64,000 nucleotides of DNA from Alphaproteobacteria bacterium (GCA_040905865.1 JBBDQU010000046.1:44475-108474); one strand, 5' to 3'; positions 27,333 to 38,236 are shown, counted from the first letter of the stretch. The notes: generated by a model from the letters alone, not told the origin. Numbers and translations are program-made.

Positions 27333-28310
27333 ATGATATTCGCCGCAGCGGCCGTACTGATCGCCACCATCGCCGGAACCGGGCTGGTTCTGTATTTTCT
27401 GCGGCGGCACGCGATTCTGGACCATCCCAATGCCCGGTCCAGCCACGCCGTTCCGGTGCCGCGCGGCGGCGGCATTGCCGTGGTCACGGTCCTGGTCGCC
27501 GCATGGACCGCCCTGGCCGCGCCGGATTTCAGCACGGAATTCCTGCTCATCCTTGCCGGCGCCACGGGCCTGGCGGCGGTATCCTGGGTCGATGACCTGC
27601 GCTCCCTTCCCGCCGGCGTCCGGCTGCTTGCCCAGGCGGCGGCGGTCCTGCCGGCGTCGATCTGGCTCGCCGGTCCGGTATTTCAGGGCTGGCTGCCGGG
27701 GCCGCTGGATACCGCGGCGACGGTGCTGCTCTGGCTGTGGTTCGTCAACCTGTTCAATTTCATGGATGGAATCGACGGCATTTCAGGAATCGAAGCCGCC
27801 TGCGTCGGCGGCGGCGCCGCGCTGATCGCCTGGCTGGCGCCGGGCGCGGCGCTGGACCCCGTCTTCGGGCTGACCCTCGCCGCGGCGGCGCTGGGATTTC
27901 TCGCCTGGAATCGGCCGCCGGCGAAGATTTTCCTGGGCGATGTCGGCAGCGTGCCGGTGGGTTTCCTGCTGGGCTGGCTGCTGCTGAAACTGGCGGAATC
28001 CGGGCTTTGGGCGCCAGCGGTCATCCTGCCGCTCTATTACCTCGCCGATGCGACAATCACGCTATTGTGCCGCGCCATGCGCGGTGAACGCGTCTGGCAG
28101 GCGCACCGGGAGCATTATTACCAGAAGGCCGTGCAAAGGGGCCGCAGCCACGCCACCGTCAGCGCCGGCGTCGGAATTGCCAACCTGTTGCTCGCCGGGC
28201 TGGCCGTGTTTGCGATCCACTGGCCCTGGGCGGCGCTGGCGGGCGCTTCCGCAGTGGTCGCCGCCCTGCTGATCTGGCTGTCGCGGCCGGGAGCGCCGGC
28301 CGAAATCTGA
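27333..28310 (+). CDS. WecA/MraY-like polyprenyl-phosphate phosphosugar transferase (GT4)
   Basis: A 325-residue membrane enzyme transferring a sugar-1-phosphate from a UDP-sugar to undecaprenyl phosphate, starting polysaccharide assembly. About ten helices are visible. The metal-binding loop motifs are DDLRSLP near 88, NLFNFMDGIDGISG near 140-153, FLGDVGSVPVG near 199 and a HREHYYQ near the C-terminal third, all as in WbpL/WecA proteins. It follows the NusG-like gene by 27 bp in the same orientation. Confidence 0.92.
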   Translation: MIFAAAAVLIATIAGTGLVLYFLRRHAILDHPNARSSHAVPVPRGGGIAVVTVLVAAWTALAAPDFSTEFLLILAGATGLAAVSWVDDLRSLPAGVRLLAQAAAVLPASIWLAGPVFQGWLPGPLDTAATVLLWLWFVNLFNFMDGIDGISGIEAACVGGGAALIAWLAPGAALDPVFGLTLAAAALGFLAWNRPPAKIFLGDVGSVPVGFLLGWLLLKLAESGLWAPAVILPLYYLADATITLLCRAMRGERVWQAHREHYYQKAVQRGRSHATVSAGVGIANLLLAGLAVFAIHWPWAALAGASAVVAALLIWLSRPGAPAEI

Positions 28311-28372
28311 TCGGGTCGGCGGCATGCGAGGGCGCTTGCTTCGCGCACCCGGTGGGACTAATAAGGCCGGAC

Positions 28373-30289
28373 ATGGCCAGTCGATTCATTCTGAAGACAC
28401 GCCGCGCGCGCGTCGCATTCCTGCACGATGTGTTTATGGCCGCGGTGTCATTTCCATTGTCGCTGTACCTGCGCGTTGGCGGCGACATTACCTATTTCGC
28501 TCAATCCTTCCTGCTGGAAGGCGCGGTGATCTTTACCGTGGTCGCCGCCGGCGTATTCTGGTTCGCCGACCTGTACCGCGGAATCTGGCGCTATGCCTCG
28601 TTGAACGACCTGATGGCGATCACAAAGGCGGTAACGCTGATCGTTCTCGTATTCCTGCCGCTGCTGTTCCTCGTCACCCGCCTGCATGACCTGCCGCGCT
28701 CGCTGCCGCTGATCAACTGGTTCGTCCTGCTGGTGCTGCTGGGGGGGCCGCGTTTCCTCTACCGGGTGTTCAAGGATCGCCGGCTGGATCACGTGCTGGA
28801 ACGGAACAAGGCGGCCCGTGTCCCGGTCCTGCTGGTCGGCGCGGGCGATTCCGCCGAGCTGTTCATTCGCGAGCAGGCCCGCGACCCGGGCGCGCCCTAC
28901 AGGGTCATCGGCCTGATCGACGAAACCGGCGGACGGGTCGGCCGCGAAATACACGGCGTGCCGGTCCTGGGACGGATCGAGGATGTCGACGGCATCCTCG
29001 CGCAAAAAGACGCGACCAGGCCCCAGCGGCTGATCCTGACGCGCGACAGGCTGGACGGCGCCGATGTCCGCACCCTGCTGACGCTTTGCGATGCCCACGG
29101 AATCACCCTGTCGCGCCTGCCCCGGCTCGCCGAACTGAAGGACGGCATAGCCAATCCGCTGGCCATTCGCCCGGTTGCGGTGGAAGACCTGCTGGGCCGG
29201 CCGCGGACCGTGCTGGACCGCGAGGCGATGCGGCAACTGGTAACCGGTCGCCGCGTCCTCGTCACCGGCGCCGGCGGCACCATCGGTTCGGAACTGGCCC
29301 GGCAGATCGCGGAAATCGGCCCGGCGACCCTGATCCTGTTCGATAACGCCGAATACCAGCTTTACGAAATCGACATGGCGCTGGCAGAGGCCTGGCCGGC
29401 GCTGGACCGCCGCCCGGTACTGGGCGATGTGCGCGACCGGGGGCGGGTCGACGACGTCATCGCCCGCGAAAAGCCGGAGCTTGTGTTCCACGCCGCCGCG
29501 CTGAAACACGTGCCCATGGTGGAACGCAACCCGAACGAAGGCGTGCTTACCAATGTGGTCGGCACGCGGAATGTCGCCGATGCCTGCCGCGCCGCCGGGG
29601 TCCGGCTGATGGTGCAGATTTCGACCGACAAGGCGGTGGACCCGGCCAACGTCATGGGCGCGACCAAGCGGCTGGCGGAAGGCTATTGCCAGGCGCTGGA
29701 CATGGCGGGGCGGCCGCGGGACGAAACCCGCTTCGTCGTCGTCCGGTTCGGTAATGTGCTGGGATCGACCGGATCGGTGGTGCCGCTGTTCCAGCGCCAG
29801 CTTGCCGCCGGCGGACCGCTGACCGTCACCGACCCGAACATGACCCGCTATTTCATGACCGTGCGGGAAGCCGTCGAACTGGTTCTGCAGGCATCCGCCC
29901 TGGGCCTCTCCAACAGCGAGACGGAAGGCCGCATATTCGTGCTCGACATGGGCGAACCGGTCCGCATCATCGACCTCGCCCACCAGATCATCCGGCTGGC
30001 CGGCCTGCAGCCGGAAAAGGACATCGCCATCGAAATTATCGGCCCGCGTCCGGGCGAAAAGACCCATGAGGTCCTGCTGCATGGCGCGGAGACACCCGTT
30101 CCGACGTCCTGCGACGGCCTCACCCTGGCGGCGCCGCGGACCTTCGACCTGACGCTGATGTCCCGCACGATCGACGAACTGGAGCAATCGGCGCGCGCCC
30201 GGGAGACGGACCGCACGCTATCCCTGCTGCATACGCTGGTTCCGGAATTTTCCGGTGAGGCGGCCAAGCCCATTGCAGCGACGCAATAA
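28373..30289 (+). CDS. Membrane-bound nucleotide-sugar 4,6-dehydratase (WbpM/PglF family)
   Basis: A 638-residue protein: four N-terminal helices (about 15-125), a first Rossmann-like domain and the catalytic SDR domain with [12 protein letters not shown] near 298-309 and STDKAVDP near 416. The active-site Tyr is replaced by Met (M428-xxx-K432, VMGATKR), the hallmark of WbpM/PglF-type UDP-GlcNAc 4,6-dehydratases. The product leads to 6-deoxy HexNAc sugars such as QuiNAc or FucNAc. ATG 28373 has AAGG upstream; GTG 28352 is an alternative. Confidence 0.92.
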   Translation: MASRFILKTRRARVAFLHDVFMAAVSFPLSLYLRVGGDITYFAQSFLLEGAVIFTVVAAGVFWFADLYRGIWRYASLNDLMAITKAVTLIVLVFLPLLFLVTRLHDLPRSLPLINWFVLLVLLGGPRFLYRVFKDRRLDHVLERNKAARVPVLLVGAGDSAELFIREQARDPGAPYRVIGLIDETGGRVGREIHGVPVLGRIEDVDGILAQKDATRPQRLILTRDRLDGADVRTLLTLCDAHGITLSRLPRLAELKDGIANPLAIRPVAVEDLLGRPRTVLDREAMRQLVTGRRVLVTGAGGTIGSELARQIAEIGPATLILFDNAEYQLYEIDMALAEAWPALDRRPVLGDVRDRGRVDDVIAREKPELVFHAAALKHVPMVERNPNEGVLTNVVGTRNVADACRAAGVRLMVQISTDKAVDPANVMGATKRLAEGYCQALDMAGRPRDETRFVVVRFGNVLGSTGSVVPLFQRQLAAGGPLTVTDPNMTRYFMTVREAVELVLQASALGLSNSETEGRIFVLDMGEPVRIIDLAHQIIRLAGLQPEKDIAIEIIGPRPGEKTHEVLLHGAETPVPTSCDGLTLAAPRTFDLTLMSRTIDELEQSARARETDRTLSLLHTLVPEFSGEAAKPIAATQ

Positions 30290-30312
30290 TTCAGAAAATG
30301 GAGTTACCCCGA

Positions 30313-31866
30313 ATGGCTGAGGGAAAAATCGCCCGCGCGTTGATTTCGGTTTCCGACAAGACGGGACTGGACGAATTCGGTGCGTTCCTGTCCGGCAAGA
30401 GCGTCCGCCTGCTGTCCACGGGCGGGTCGGCAAGGGCCCTGCGCGGCGCCGGGTTGGCGGTCACCGATGTCGCCGATCATACCGATTTTCCGGAAATGCT
30501 GGATGGCAGGGTCAAGACGCTGCATCCGAAGATCCATGGCGGCATCCTCGGCCGGCGAAACCTGGATGCCCATCGCGTGGCAATGGAGGCGCATGGCATC
30601 GCGCCCATCGATCTGGTCGTGGTGAACCTGTACCCGTTCGAACAGACCGTCGCGCGCGGCGGCAGTTTCGAGGAGTGCGTTGAAAACATCGATATCGGCG
30701 GCCCCGCCCTGATTCGCGCCGCCGCCAAGAACCATGAATTCGTCACCGTCATTACCGATCCGGCGGACTACGCGGCGGTCATGGCCGACATGCAGGCGCG
30801 CGATGGCAGGGTCACCCCCGAATTGCGTCGCAGGCTCGCCGCGGTCGCCTTCGCCCGCACGGCCGCCTACGACACCCATATCGCCGCCTGGTTCGAAGCC
30901 CAGGCAAAAAACCCGTTCCCGGCGCGCCTGTCGGTTACCGGGCGCCTGAAGCAGACCCTGCGATACGGCGAAAACCCGCACCAGCAGGCGGCGCTGTACC
31001 TGGATGACGATACACGCCCCGGTATCGCGCGGGCGGACCAGATCCAGGGCAAGGAGCTGAGCTACAACAACCTGAACGACACCGACGCCGCCTTCGAACT
31101 GGTTGCGGAATTCGACGAACCGACCGTCGCTATCGTCAAGCACGCCAATCCCTGCGGCGTCGCCACCGGCGAAACGCCGCTTGCGGCATACCGGCGGGCG
31201 CAGTCCTGCGACCCCGTGAGCGCCTTTGGCGGCATCGTGGCGCTGAACCGGCCGCTGGACGCGGAAACCGCGCGGGCGATCACCGAGATATTCGTCGAAG
31301 TGGTCATCGCGCCGGACGCCAGCGCGGAGGCCCGCGTCGTCTTCGCCGAGAAAAAGAACCTGCGGCTGCTGCTGACCGGCGGCATGCCCGACCCCGCCGC
31401 CGAGGGTATGACCATGCGAACGATCGCCGGCGGCTTCCTGTTGCAGAACCGCGACAGCGGCCGCATCGGGCGCCACGACCTGCAAATCGTCACCAAACGT
31501 CAGCCGGACGACAACGAGGTTACCGACATGCTGTTTGCCTTCCGGGTCTGCAAGCACACCAAGTCCAACGCCATCGTCTATGTCCGCGACGGGGCCACGG
31601 TCGGCATCGGCGCGGGGCAGATGAGCCGCGTGGATTCATCGCGCGTCGCCGCCCAGAAATCCGCCGATCACCTGGGAACCCGGCCGTCGGTCGTGGCCTC
31701 CGATGCGTTCTTCCCCTTTGCCGACGGCCTCGTCGCGGCGATAGAGGCGGGCGCGACGGCGGTGATCCAGCCCGGCGGTTCGGTTCGCGACGACGAGGTC
31801 ATCGCCGCCGCCAACGACGCCGGGATCGCCATGGCCTTTACCGGCATGCGCCATTTCAGGCATTAA
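30313..31866 (+). CDS. purH: Bifunctional AICAR transformylase / IMP cyclohydrolase
   Basis: A 517-residue PurH carrying out the last two steps of IMP synthesis. The MGS-like IMP cyclohydrolase domain is N-terminal ([41 protein letters not shown]); the transformylase domain follows with [42 protein letters not shown] (catalytic KH) and [12 protein letters not shown] chose ATG 30313 (MAEGK) because GGAG lies nine bases upstream; ATG 30298 is in frame but has no site. The stop is followed at once by a palindromic repeat. Confidence 0.96.
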   Translation: MAEGKIARALISVSDKTGLDEFGAFLSGKSVRLLSTGGSARALRGAGLAVTDVADHTDFPEMLDGRVKTLHPKIHGGILGRRNLDAHRVAMEAHGIAPIDLVVVNLYPFEQTVARGGSFEECVENIDIGGPALIRAAAKNHEFVTVITDPADYAAVMADMQARDGRVTPELRRRLAAVAFARTAAYDTHIAAWFEAQAKNPFPARLSVTGRLKQTLRYGENPHQQAALYLDDDTRPGIARADQIQGKELSYNNLNDTDAAFELVAEFDEPTVAIVKHANPCGVATGETPLAAYRRAQSCDPVSAFGGIVALNRPLDAETARAITEIFVEVVIAPDASAEARVVFAEKKNLRLLLTGGMPDPAAEGMTMRTIAGGFLLQNRDSGRIGRHDLQIVTKRQPDDNEVTDMLFAFRVCKHTKSNAIVYVRDGATVGIGAGQMSRVDSSRVAAQKSADHLGTRPSVVASDAFFPFADGLVAAIEAGATAVIQPGGSVRDDEVIAAANDAGIAMAFTGMRHFRH

Positions 31867-31928
31867 AGCAAATCGTGATTAATCGGAATCACCCGGGTGA
31901 TTCTGATTAACACGTGAATTTGCTTTTA
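31863..31928. repeat. Dispersed palindrome, family A, copy 1
   Basis: About 66 bp: TTAAAGCAAATCGTGATTAA, TCGGAATCAC, centre CCGG, then GTGATTCTGATTAA, CACGTGAATT and TGCTTTTA, an imperfect inverted repeat. Nearly the same sequence stands at 54763-54828. It begins in the purH stop codon and may also end transcription. Confidence 0.8.
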
Positions 31929-31978
31929 ATCCAAAAAATTAGACCGGATCGTGTTTGATCGAAAACAGGGGACAGGCC

Positions 31979-32299
31979 ATGATTCTCACGACGACGGATT
32001 CAATTGAGGGCCACAGAGTCGTCGAATACCGGGGCATCTGTTCCGGCGAGACAATTCTGGGCGCGAATGTCGTCCGCGATCTGTTTGCCGGTGTACGGGA
32101 CGTCGTCGGCGGCCGGTCCGGATCATACGAGAAGGTCATTCGCGCGGGAAAGGAAGCGGCGCTGCAGGACATGCAGGCGCATGCGGAGGAACTGGGCGCC
32201 AACGCCATCCTCGGGATCGACCTCGATTATGAGGTCGTCGGCGAAAAAGGCAGCATGATGATGGTCGTCGCCAGCGGCACCGCCGTGCGGATCGAGTAA
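31979..32299 (+). CDS. YbjQ family (UPF0145) protein
   Basis: A 106-residue member of the YbjQ/DUF74 family, sometimes called heavy-metal-binding domain proteins, which form pentamers. The motifs EYRGICSGETILGANVVRD, AGVRDVVGGRSGSYEK and NAILGIDLDYEVVG are diagnostic. I chose ATG 31979 (MILTTTDSI), consistent with family starts and the GGGGACAGG leader. Function is not established. Confidence 0.9.
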   Translation: MILTTTDSIEGHRVVEYRGICSGETILGANVVRDLFAGVRDVVGGRSGSYEKVIRAGKEAALQDMQAHAEELGANAILGIDLDYEVVGEKGSMMMVVASGTAVRIE

Positions 32300-32307
32300 C
32301 GGGGAAC

Positions 32308-35300
32308 TTATCCCGTTACCAGGCCGCGCAATTCCCGGTTGGCGACGGCGAGCATCGCCAGGTCAACCTGTCCGACCGCATCCAGATCGGCCAGCAGCCG
32401 TTCGACGCGGGCGCAGGCTTCCTTGCGGGCTTTCGCCCAGTTGTCGAGGGCGTCCGCGCCGGCGCCGGCCTGCGCCAGCACCTGCCCCGTCAGGGCGCTT
32501 TGCGCGTTCCACAAATCGTCGATGATCGCCTCCACCGCCAGCTTGTGCCATGAACTGTCCGGCGTCAGGCGGTTGGCGCCGCGGCGCAGCCAGTCGAGAC
32601 GGAACCGGCTGCCCAGCTGGAAATAGACCCGCGCCGCGGTTTCGGGTTCCAGCCCGGCGGCCGCCGCGATGCAGATGACATCACAGGACGTGGACAGCAT
32701 TTTCAGCGCCCCGACCCGTTTCGACAGAAGTTCCGGCACCCCCGGCAGGGCCAGGCGTTGCGTCCGCCGCGCCACATCCTCCAGTTGATCGGGCTGCAGG
32801 ATGTCTTCCATCCGTCCGCCCAGCGCCGTGATGCCGGGCCCGAAGGCCTCCAGCAGTCGGGTGATATCCAGCGGCTGCGGCGTGTTGCGCAGGAACCATT
32901 GCGTATTGCGGTCCACCGTCCGGTCGATTTCCCGCAGCAGCAGGGTCTGCGCCTCCGCCGTGGCCACGTTGTCGAGGGCTTCGATCTCGGTCCATAGCGG
33001 GCGCAGGCCGAACACCTCGCGCACCACCGTGAAGGCGCGCGCCACCGCAGCCGTATCCATGCCGGACCGTTCGCGCATTTCGCTGACGAAGGACGGGCCG
33101 GTCCGGTTGATCATCGAGTTGGTCACGGCCGTGGCGATAATTTCCCGGCGCAGGGTATGGCGGCGGATCGCATCCCGGTACCCGTCGCGCAACGGCTGGG
33201 GGAAGTAGCGCTGCAGGTCCTTGACCAGCAGCGGGTCGTCCGGCAGGTCGGAATGCAGCAGTTCCTCATAGGTCGTGTTCTTCGCATAGGCCAGCAGCAC
33301 CGCGATTTCCGGCCGGGTCAGCCCCTGCTGCGTGGCCTGCAGCGTATCGATGGTTTCGTCGTCCGGCAGGTATTCGATGGAACGGTCCAGTATTTCGGCG
33401 CGTTCCAGCGACCGCATGAGCCGCTGATGCCGGTCGAGCAGCCGGTGCGCCTGGCTGGCGATGACCGTGATCGCCTGCCCCTGTGCGTAATTGTCGGCAA
33501 GGCACAGCGCGCCGACTTCGTCGGTCATGGCGGCAAGCTGGTCGTTGCGCTGCTTTACCGTCATATCGCCCCGGGCGACGATGTCGTCCAGCAGGATCTT
33601 GATATTCACTTCATGGTCGGAACAGTCGACGCCGGCGGAATTGTCGACGGCATCCGTATTGATCCGGCCGCCGTTGCGGGCAAACTCGATCCGGCCGCGC
33701 TGGGTCACGCCGAGATTCGCGCCCTCGCCGACGACCCTGCAGCGCAGCGAGCGCCCGTCCACCCGAAGACCGTCATTCGCCCGGTCGCCGGCATCGCCAT
33801 GGGTTTCGGTCGAGGCCTTGATATAGGTCCCGATACCGCCGAACCACAGCAGGTCGACCTCCGCCCTGAGCATGGCCGAAATCAGGGTATTCGGCGGCAC
33901 CGACGACGCCTCGATGCCGAACAGCCTGCGGATTTCGGGAGTCAGCGCGATGGTCTTGGCGCTGCGGTCGAAAACGCCGCCGCCTTTGGAAATCAGTTTC
34001 GGATCATAATCGGACCAGCTGCTGCGCGGCAGGTCGAACAGCCGCTGACGTTCCGCAAGCGTCGCCGCGGGATCGGGATCGGGGTCGATAAAGATATGCA
34101 TATGGTTGAAGGCGCCGACCAGCCTGATCTGGTTCGACAGCAGCATGCCGTTGCCGAACACGTCGCCCGACATGTCGCCGCAGCCGACCACCGTGAACGG
34201 CTGCGTCTGCGTATCATGGCCCATTTCGCGGAAATGACGCTTTACGGATTCCCAGGCGCCCTTTGCGGTAATACCCATCTTCTTGTGGTCGTACCCGACG
34301 GAGCCGCCCGACGCGAAGGCGTCGCCCAGCCAGAACCCGTAGGAAATCGCGATCTCGTTGGCGATATCGGAAAACGTTGCCGTGCCCTTGTCGGCGGCAA
34401 CCACCAGGTAGGGGTCGTCGCCATCCATGCGGACAACCCGCTGCGGCGGCACGATCTTTCCTTCGACGAGATTGTCGGTGATGTCCAGCATTGCCGACAT
34501 GAACAGCCGGTAGCAGGCGACGCCTTCGGCCTGGAAGGCTTCGCGGTCCTGCGGCGACGGCGCCTGTTTCAGGACGAACCCGCCCTTCGAGCCTACCGGC
34601 ACGATAACCGAATTCTTGACCTGCTGCGCCTTGACCAGCCCCAGGATTTCCGTCCGGAAATCCTCGCGCCGGTCGGACCAGCGCAGCCCGCCGCGCGCGA
34701 CAAGGCCGAACCGCATATGCACGGCCTCGAAGCGCGGGCTGTAGACCGAAATCTCGCGCAGCGGTTTCGGCTTCGGCAGTTCCTCGAGTTTCCGGCTGTC
34801 GTACTTCATGGACAGATACGATTTCACGGACCCGTCGGGCCCCGTCTGGAAAAAACTCGTGCGCAGCGTCGACTGGATGAGGTTCTGGTACAGGCGCAGG
34901 ATCCGGTCCTCGTCTAGGTTGGACACCCGCTCCAGTTCCTGTTCGATGGCCTGCAGCAGGCGATCCGCCAGACCTTCGCGGTCGCCCTCGAAATCCGGGT
35001 CGAACCGCAGCTTGAACAGCCGGATCAGCAGGCGCACAAGGTCCGGGTGACGCGCCAGCGTGGCTTCCACATAGGACTGGCTGAAGGGGATTCCGGTCTG
35101 GTGCAGAAATTTGCAGTAGGCGCGCAGAACGACGACCTCGCGCCAGTCGAGCCCGGCGATCAGGACGAGGCGGTTGAAGCCGTCATCCTCCATCTCGCCG
35201 CTCCATATCCGCGCAAAGCTGTCGTGGAACGCATCGCGTATGGCATTGACGTCGGGGGCCGCGGCGTCGCCGCTGACCAGTCCGAAATCGTGCATATAGA

Positions 35301-37146
35301 CCGGTCGGCCGACGCCGTCGGGATTCACTTCAGACGGCTCCTCGCTGACCACCTTGAGGCCCATGTTCTCGAGCCTGGGCAATATATCGGACAGGGCAAT
35401 GGGATCGCCCGCGTTGTAGACCTTGAAAGAAAGCGCATTTTCACTGGCTTCGATCGGCCGGTACAGGTTCATGCCAAGCTTGCCGGACGCAAGCGCTTCC
35501 TCAATCCGCTCGATGTCGTACACGGCCGTCTTGGCGCTATAGGATTCCTGATAACCGGCGTCGAAGGCGGTGCTGTATATCTTGGAAAGCTGGGCGCCCC
35601 GCGCCTCGCCGAGATGCTCCACCAGCGCCTGCTTGAGCTTGTCTTCCCAGCTTCGCGCCGCATCCACCAGCCGGGCCTCGATTTCGCGGGTGTCGAATTC
35701 CGGCACGGCGCCCGGGGTCGTCTTGCCAACGAACTGCAGCCGGCCGAGCGGGTCATCCGCCATATGCATGTGGAAGGCGCGTACCGGGCCGCCAAACGCC
35801 GCGGACAGGATCGATTCGAACCGAAGCCGCAATGTCGTGCTCATCCGGTCACGCGGCAGGTAGACGGTCGCGGAGACATAGCGCTCGAAGGGATCGCAGC
35901 GCACGAATAACGCGATCCGCGGCCGTTCGTGAAGCTGCACGACGGAATGGGCGACTTCGGTCAGTTCCTCGACGCTGCTCTGGAACAGTTCGTCGCGCGG
36001 ATAGTCTTCCAGCACGTGAAGCAGCGCCTTGCCGTTATGCCCGTTGAGGTCGAACCCCGAATTGCGGACAACAGTCGTCACCTTGTCCCGCAGCATCGGT
36101 ATCTGCATCGGCGACTGGCTGTAGGCGACCGAGGTCAGTAGCCCGGCGAACAGATGCTCCCCGATGACATTGCCCGAATCGTCGAACAGCTTGATCGCGA
36201 CCGTGTCCATATGAACGCTGCGATGCACGGTCGCCCGCTCGGTCGTTTTCGAAATGACCAGCAGTTCCGGCCGACGCACGAAATCCTGCACCGCCTGCGA
36301 CTGTGCGCCGAGATTGCGCAGCCCTTCGAAAACCTGCACTTCCGGATCGCGCAGGATGCCGAGCCCCGATCCGGGCACCACGGCCATTCGCGCGCGCTTG
36401 CCCGTCCCGATGAAGTCCAGCCGGCGGTAGCCCAGGAAGGTGTAGTGATCGTCGTACAGCCATTCGAGGAAGGCGACCGCTTCATCGATTTCGGCCTTTT
36501 CCAGTTGCGGCGGGGCGGTCTTCAGCCGGTTCATTTCCGCGTGAATGTTATGGCGCATCGCCTGCCAGTCTTCCACCGCGGCGCGGACATTGCCCAGCAC
36601 CAGACGCAACTGGCCTTCCAGCGCCTTCAGCGCCGCCGGGGTCGGCTGCGCGTCGATCTGGACATGGATAAAGGATTCGCGGATCGCATCCTTGTCCGCC
36701 TTGCCGACGGCGCAAAGAGTCTGGACGGCGCCGGTCCTGTCGCGCTCCGTCGCCATGACCGGATGAATGAGTTGATGGATGGCGGTGTTGTACTGGTTGA
36801 GATGGGACGTGACCGAATCGACCAGAAACGGCATATCGTCATTGACGATTTCGATGACGGTATGGGTGGAGTGCCAGCCATGCTGGTCGAAGCGGGGATT
36901 ATAGACCCGTAGCTTCGTTTCGCCGGGTTGCCGGGTCGCCGCCATGCTCCATAGCGACAGCGCGGCGCCGTACAGGTCCTCGCTCTCTTCATTGATGAGG
37001 TCGTCCGTGGCGACGTCTTCATAAAACCGCCGCACGAAGGCTTCCGCCGTTGTCGCCTTGTTGCCCGCCATCTTGCTGCGGACAGTATCGACAATCCGCT
37101 CAATCGCCTCGTCCTTTACGCCATCCATCCGCAGTGCCATGGTCAT
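32308..37146 (-). CDS. Large NAD-dependent glutamate dehydrogenase
   Basis: A 1612-residue protein of the 180-kDa NAD-GDH class that deaminates glutamate to 2-oxoglutarate and ammonia. Length equals the family norm (about 1600). The N-terminal half carries ACT-like regulatory segments. The central catalytic domain has GGLRWSDRREDFRTEI, VPVGSKGGFVLKQ and GCGDMSGDVFGNGMLLS followed by GAFNHMHIFIDPDPDP. The C-terminal half is a helical bundle. It is a single-gene unit. It is the longest gene in the window and is convergent with the ybjQ-like gene. Confidence 0.95.
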   Translation of the reverse strand: MTMALRMDGVKDEAIERIVDTVRSKMAGNKATTAEAFVRRFYEDVATDDLINEESEDLYGAALSLWSMAATRQPGETKLRVYNPRFDQHGWHSTHTVIEIVNDDMPFLVDSVTSHLNQYNTAIHQLIHPVMATERDRTGAVQTLCAVGKADKDAIRESFIHVQIDAQPTPAALKALEGQLRLVLGNVRAAVEDWQAMRHNIHAEMNRLKTAPPQLEKAEIDEAVAFLEWLYDDHYTFLGYRRLDFIGTGKRARMAVVPGSGLGILRDPEVQVFEGLRNLGAQSQAVQDFVRRPELLVISKTTERATVHRSVHMDTVAIKLFDDSGNVIGEHLFAGLLTSVAYSQSPMQIPMLRDKVTTVVRNSGFDLNGHNGKALLHVLEDYPRDELFQSSVEELTEVAHSVVQLHERPRIALFVRCDPFERYVSATVYLPRDRMSTTLRLRFESILSAAFGGPVRAFHMHMADDPLGRLQFVGKTTPGAVPEFDTREIEARLVDAARSWEDKLKQALVEHLGEARGAQLSKIYSTAFDAGYQESYSAKTAVYDIERIEEALASGKLGMNLYRPIEASENALSFKVYNAGDPIALSDILPRLENMGLKVVSEEPSEVNPDGVGRPVYMHDFGLVSGDAAAPDVNAIRDAFHDSFARIWSGEMEDDGFNRLVLIAGLDWREVVVLRAYCKFLHQTGIPFSQSYVEATLARHPDLVRLLIRLFKLRFDPDFEGDREGLADRLLQAIEQELERVSNLDEDRILRLYQNLIQSTLRTSFFQTGPDGSVKSYLSMKYDSRKLEELPKPKPLREISVYSPRFEAVHMRFGLVARGGLRWSDRREDFRTEILGLVKAQQVKNSVIVPVGSKGGFVLKQAPSPQDREAFQAEGVACYRLFMSAMLDITDNLVEGKIVPPQRVVRMDGDDPYLVVAADKGTATFSDIANEIAISYGFWLGDAFASGGSVGYDHKKMGITAKGAWESVKRHFREMGHDTQTQPFTVVGCGDMSGDVFGNGMLLSNQIRLVGAFNHMHIFIDPDPDPAATLAERQRLFDLPRSSWSDYDPKLISKGGGVFDRSAKTIALTPEIRRLFGIEASSVPPNTLISAMLRAEVDLLWFGGIGTYIKASTETHGDAGDRANDGLRVDGRSLRCRVVGEGANLGVTQRGRIEFARNGGRINTDAVDNSAGVDCSDHEVNIKILLDDIVARGDMTVKQRNDQLAAMTDEVGALCLADNYAQGQAITVIASQAHRLLDRHQRLMRSLERAEILDRSIEYLPDDETIDTLQATQQGLTRPEIAVLLAYAKNTTYEELLHSDLPDDPLLVKDLQRYFPQPLRDGYRDAIRRHTLRREIIATAVTNSMINRTGPSFVSEMRERSGMDTAAVARAFTVVREVFGLRPLWTEIEALDNVATAEAQTLLLREIDRTVDRNTQWFLRNTPQPLDITRLLEAFGPGITALGGRMEDILQPDQLEDVARRTQRLALPGVPELLSKRVGALKMLSTSCDVICIAAAAGLEPETAARVYFQLGSRFRLDWLRRGANRLTPDSSWHKLAVEAIIDDLWNAQSALTGQVLAQAGAGADALDNWAKARKEACARVERLLADLDAVGQVDLAMLAVANRELRGLVTG

Positions 37147-37284
37147 CCTCCCGAACCGGTCGAAATCTCATTAACCCTATTTCATTAAGTATTGGTGAAC
37201 TTATACCCCTTCGCCGAAAAAAATGGGCAAGGAATCGACCCGGTCATCCGCCCGTATTGCGGCAGCGGGCGGCGCGGTGAATCG

Positions 37285-37770
37285 TCAGATCACCCAGGAA
37301 TCGTCTCCGTCTTCGACGGATGCCTGTGTTGCGACGGTTCCGGACAGGAGATCCGGGTTATCTTCCTTCGGCAGGGCCCGCAACAGCGCCACGACGCGTT
37401 TTTCCAGCAACTGCACCGTGAACGGCTTGGCCAGGTATCCGTTGACGCCGTGTTCGGCGGCCGCCGAGATCGCCTCGCGGGTGACATGGACGGACAGCAT
37501 CAGGAACGGCGTCGGCCCGAATTTCTCCCGGACGAATTTGAGCATATCCAGGCCGCTGATATTCGGCAGTTCCCAGTCGCAAATTATCATGTCGACGTGA
37601 TATTGGGGATTGTTCAGCATGTCGATCGCCGCGCGACCGTCGGTCGCCCGCAGGATCTTCCTGACCCCCATATCCTGCAGATAGGGCACAATCAGGGACA
37701 AAAGCTCGCGGTTGTCCGCGACCAGAAAACAGTACTTCGCCAGCTTCGCCTGCAACGCGCTCGACAGCAT
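37285..37770 (-). CDS. Single-domain response regulator (CheY-like receiver)
   Basis: A 161-residue protein that is only a receiver domain with short tails. The phosphoacceptor is Asp65 in IICDWELPNISGLDML; the pocket has the acidic residue in LVADN (D19), the Ser of MLSVH and the Lys of YLAKPF. The first acidic pair is D19-N20 instead of the usual two acids. There is no output domain, so it acts by protein interaction. No kinase gene is adjacent. Confidence 0.9.
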   Translation of the reverse strand: MLSSALQAKLAKYCFLVADNRELLSLIVPYLQDMGVRKILRATDGRAAIDMLNNPQYHVDMIICDWELPNISGLDMLKFVREKFGPTPFLMLSVHVTREAISAAAEHGVNGYLAKPFTVQLLEKRVVALLRALPKEDNPDLLSGTVATQASVEDGDDSWVI

Positions 37771-37987
37771 ACCCCGCCTCCCGTCAGGCCAGCGTCGTCA
37801 TGCCGGCATTTCCCGCGGCAATTTATACCGCGGGCCGGGCAGGTCAACCGCCCATCACGGCAACACGGGCAGTCCGGACTTGAAAATGCGTCGCACGCCG
37901 CATTCGGCGCATTGGCCGAACCGGATCACGCACCCCCTCGACCTGAAGCCGCTGAAGAGAAAGCCGGACGCGTAGTCGCGCCGCGTC

Positions 37988-38146
37988 TTATCCCTGCCGC
38001 CAGGCCGCCGTGGCCTTGCATTTTTTACAAACCCGTTCGCCGGCCCATTCGCTGGGAAATGTCTGACTGCAGAAAAGACATTTGCGCGTCCGCTGGGACG
38101 TCGCCTGTTCTTCGTCTTCTTTGGTCGGTTCTGCTACATCGCTCAT
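37988..38146 (-). CDS. Small zinc-finger-like protein (52 aa)
   Basis: An ORF too short for usual gene finders: 52 residues, MSDVAEPTKEDEEQATSQRT then a CLFC and VCKKC pair 16 residues apart (CxxC-x15-CxxC), typical of a zinc ribbon. The ends are acidic at the N-terminus and basic at the C-terminus. It lies 90 bp downstream of the parvulin gene on the same strand. An upstream leader rich in A/T (CCCAAAAATAAAAT) precedes the start. Region 37771-37987 between it and the response regulator gene holds nothing I can support as a gene. Confidence 0.6.
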   Translation of the reverse strand: MSDVAEPTKEDEEQATSQRTRKCLFCSQTFPSEWAGERVCKKCKATAAWRQG

Positions 38147-38236
38147 ATTTTATTTTTGGGACACTATACCGTCACCCGATACGATACGCCGTCCCAACTC
38201 CCTACCTGTGGCTAAGTTTTTCCTCCCGACCTGGCT

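Noticed and set aside
37771..37987. Possible short cysteine-containing frame on the minus strand (QCAECG)
   Set aside because: No start codon with a ribosome-binding site and no continuity with a longer coding frame; treated as intergenic.
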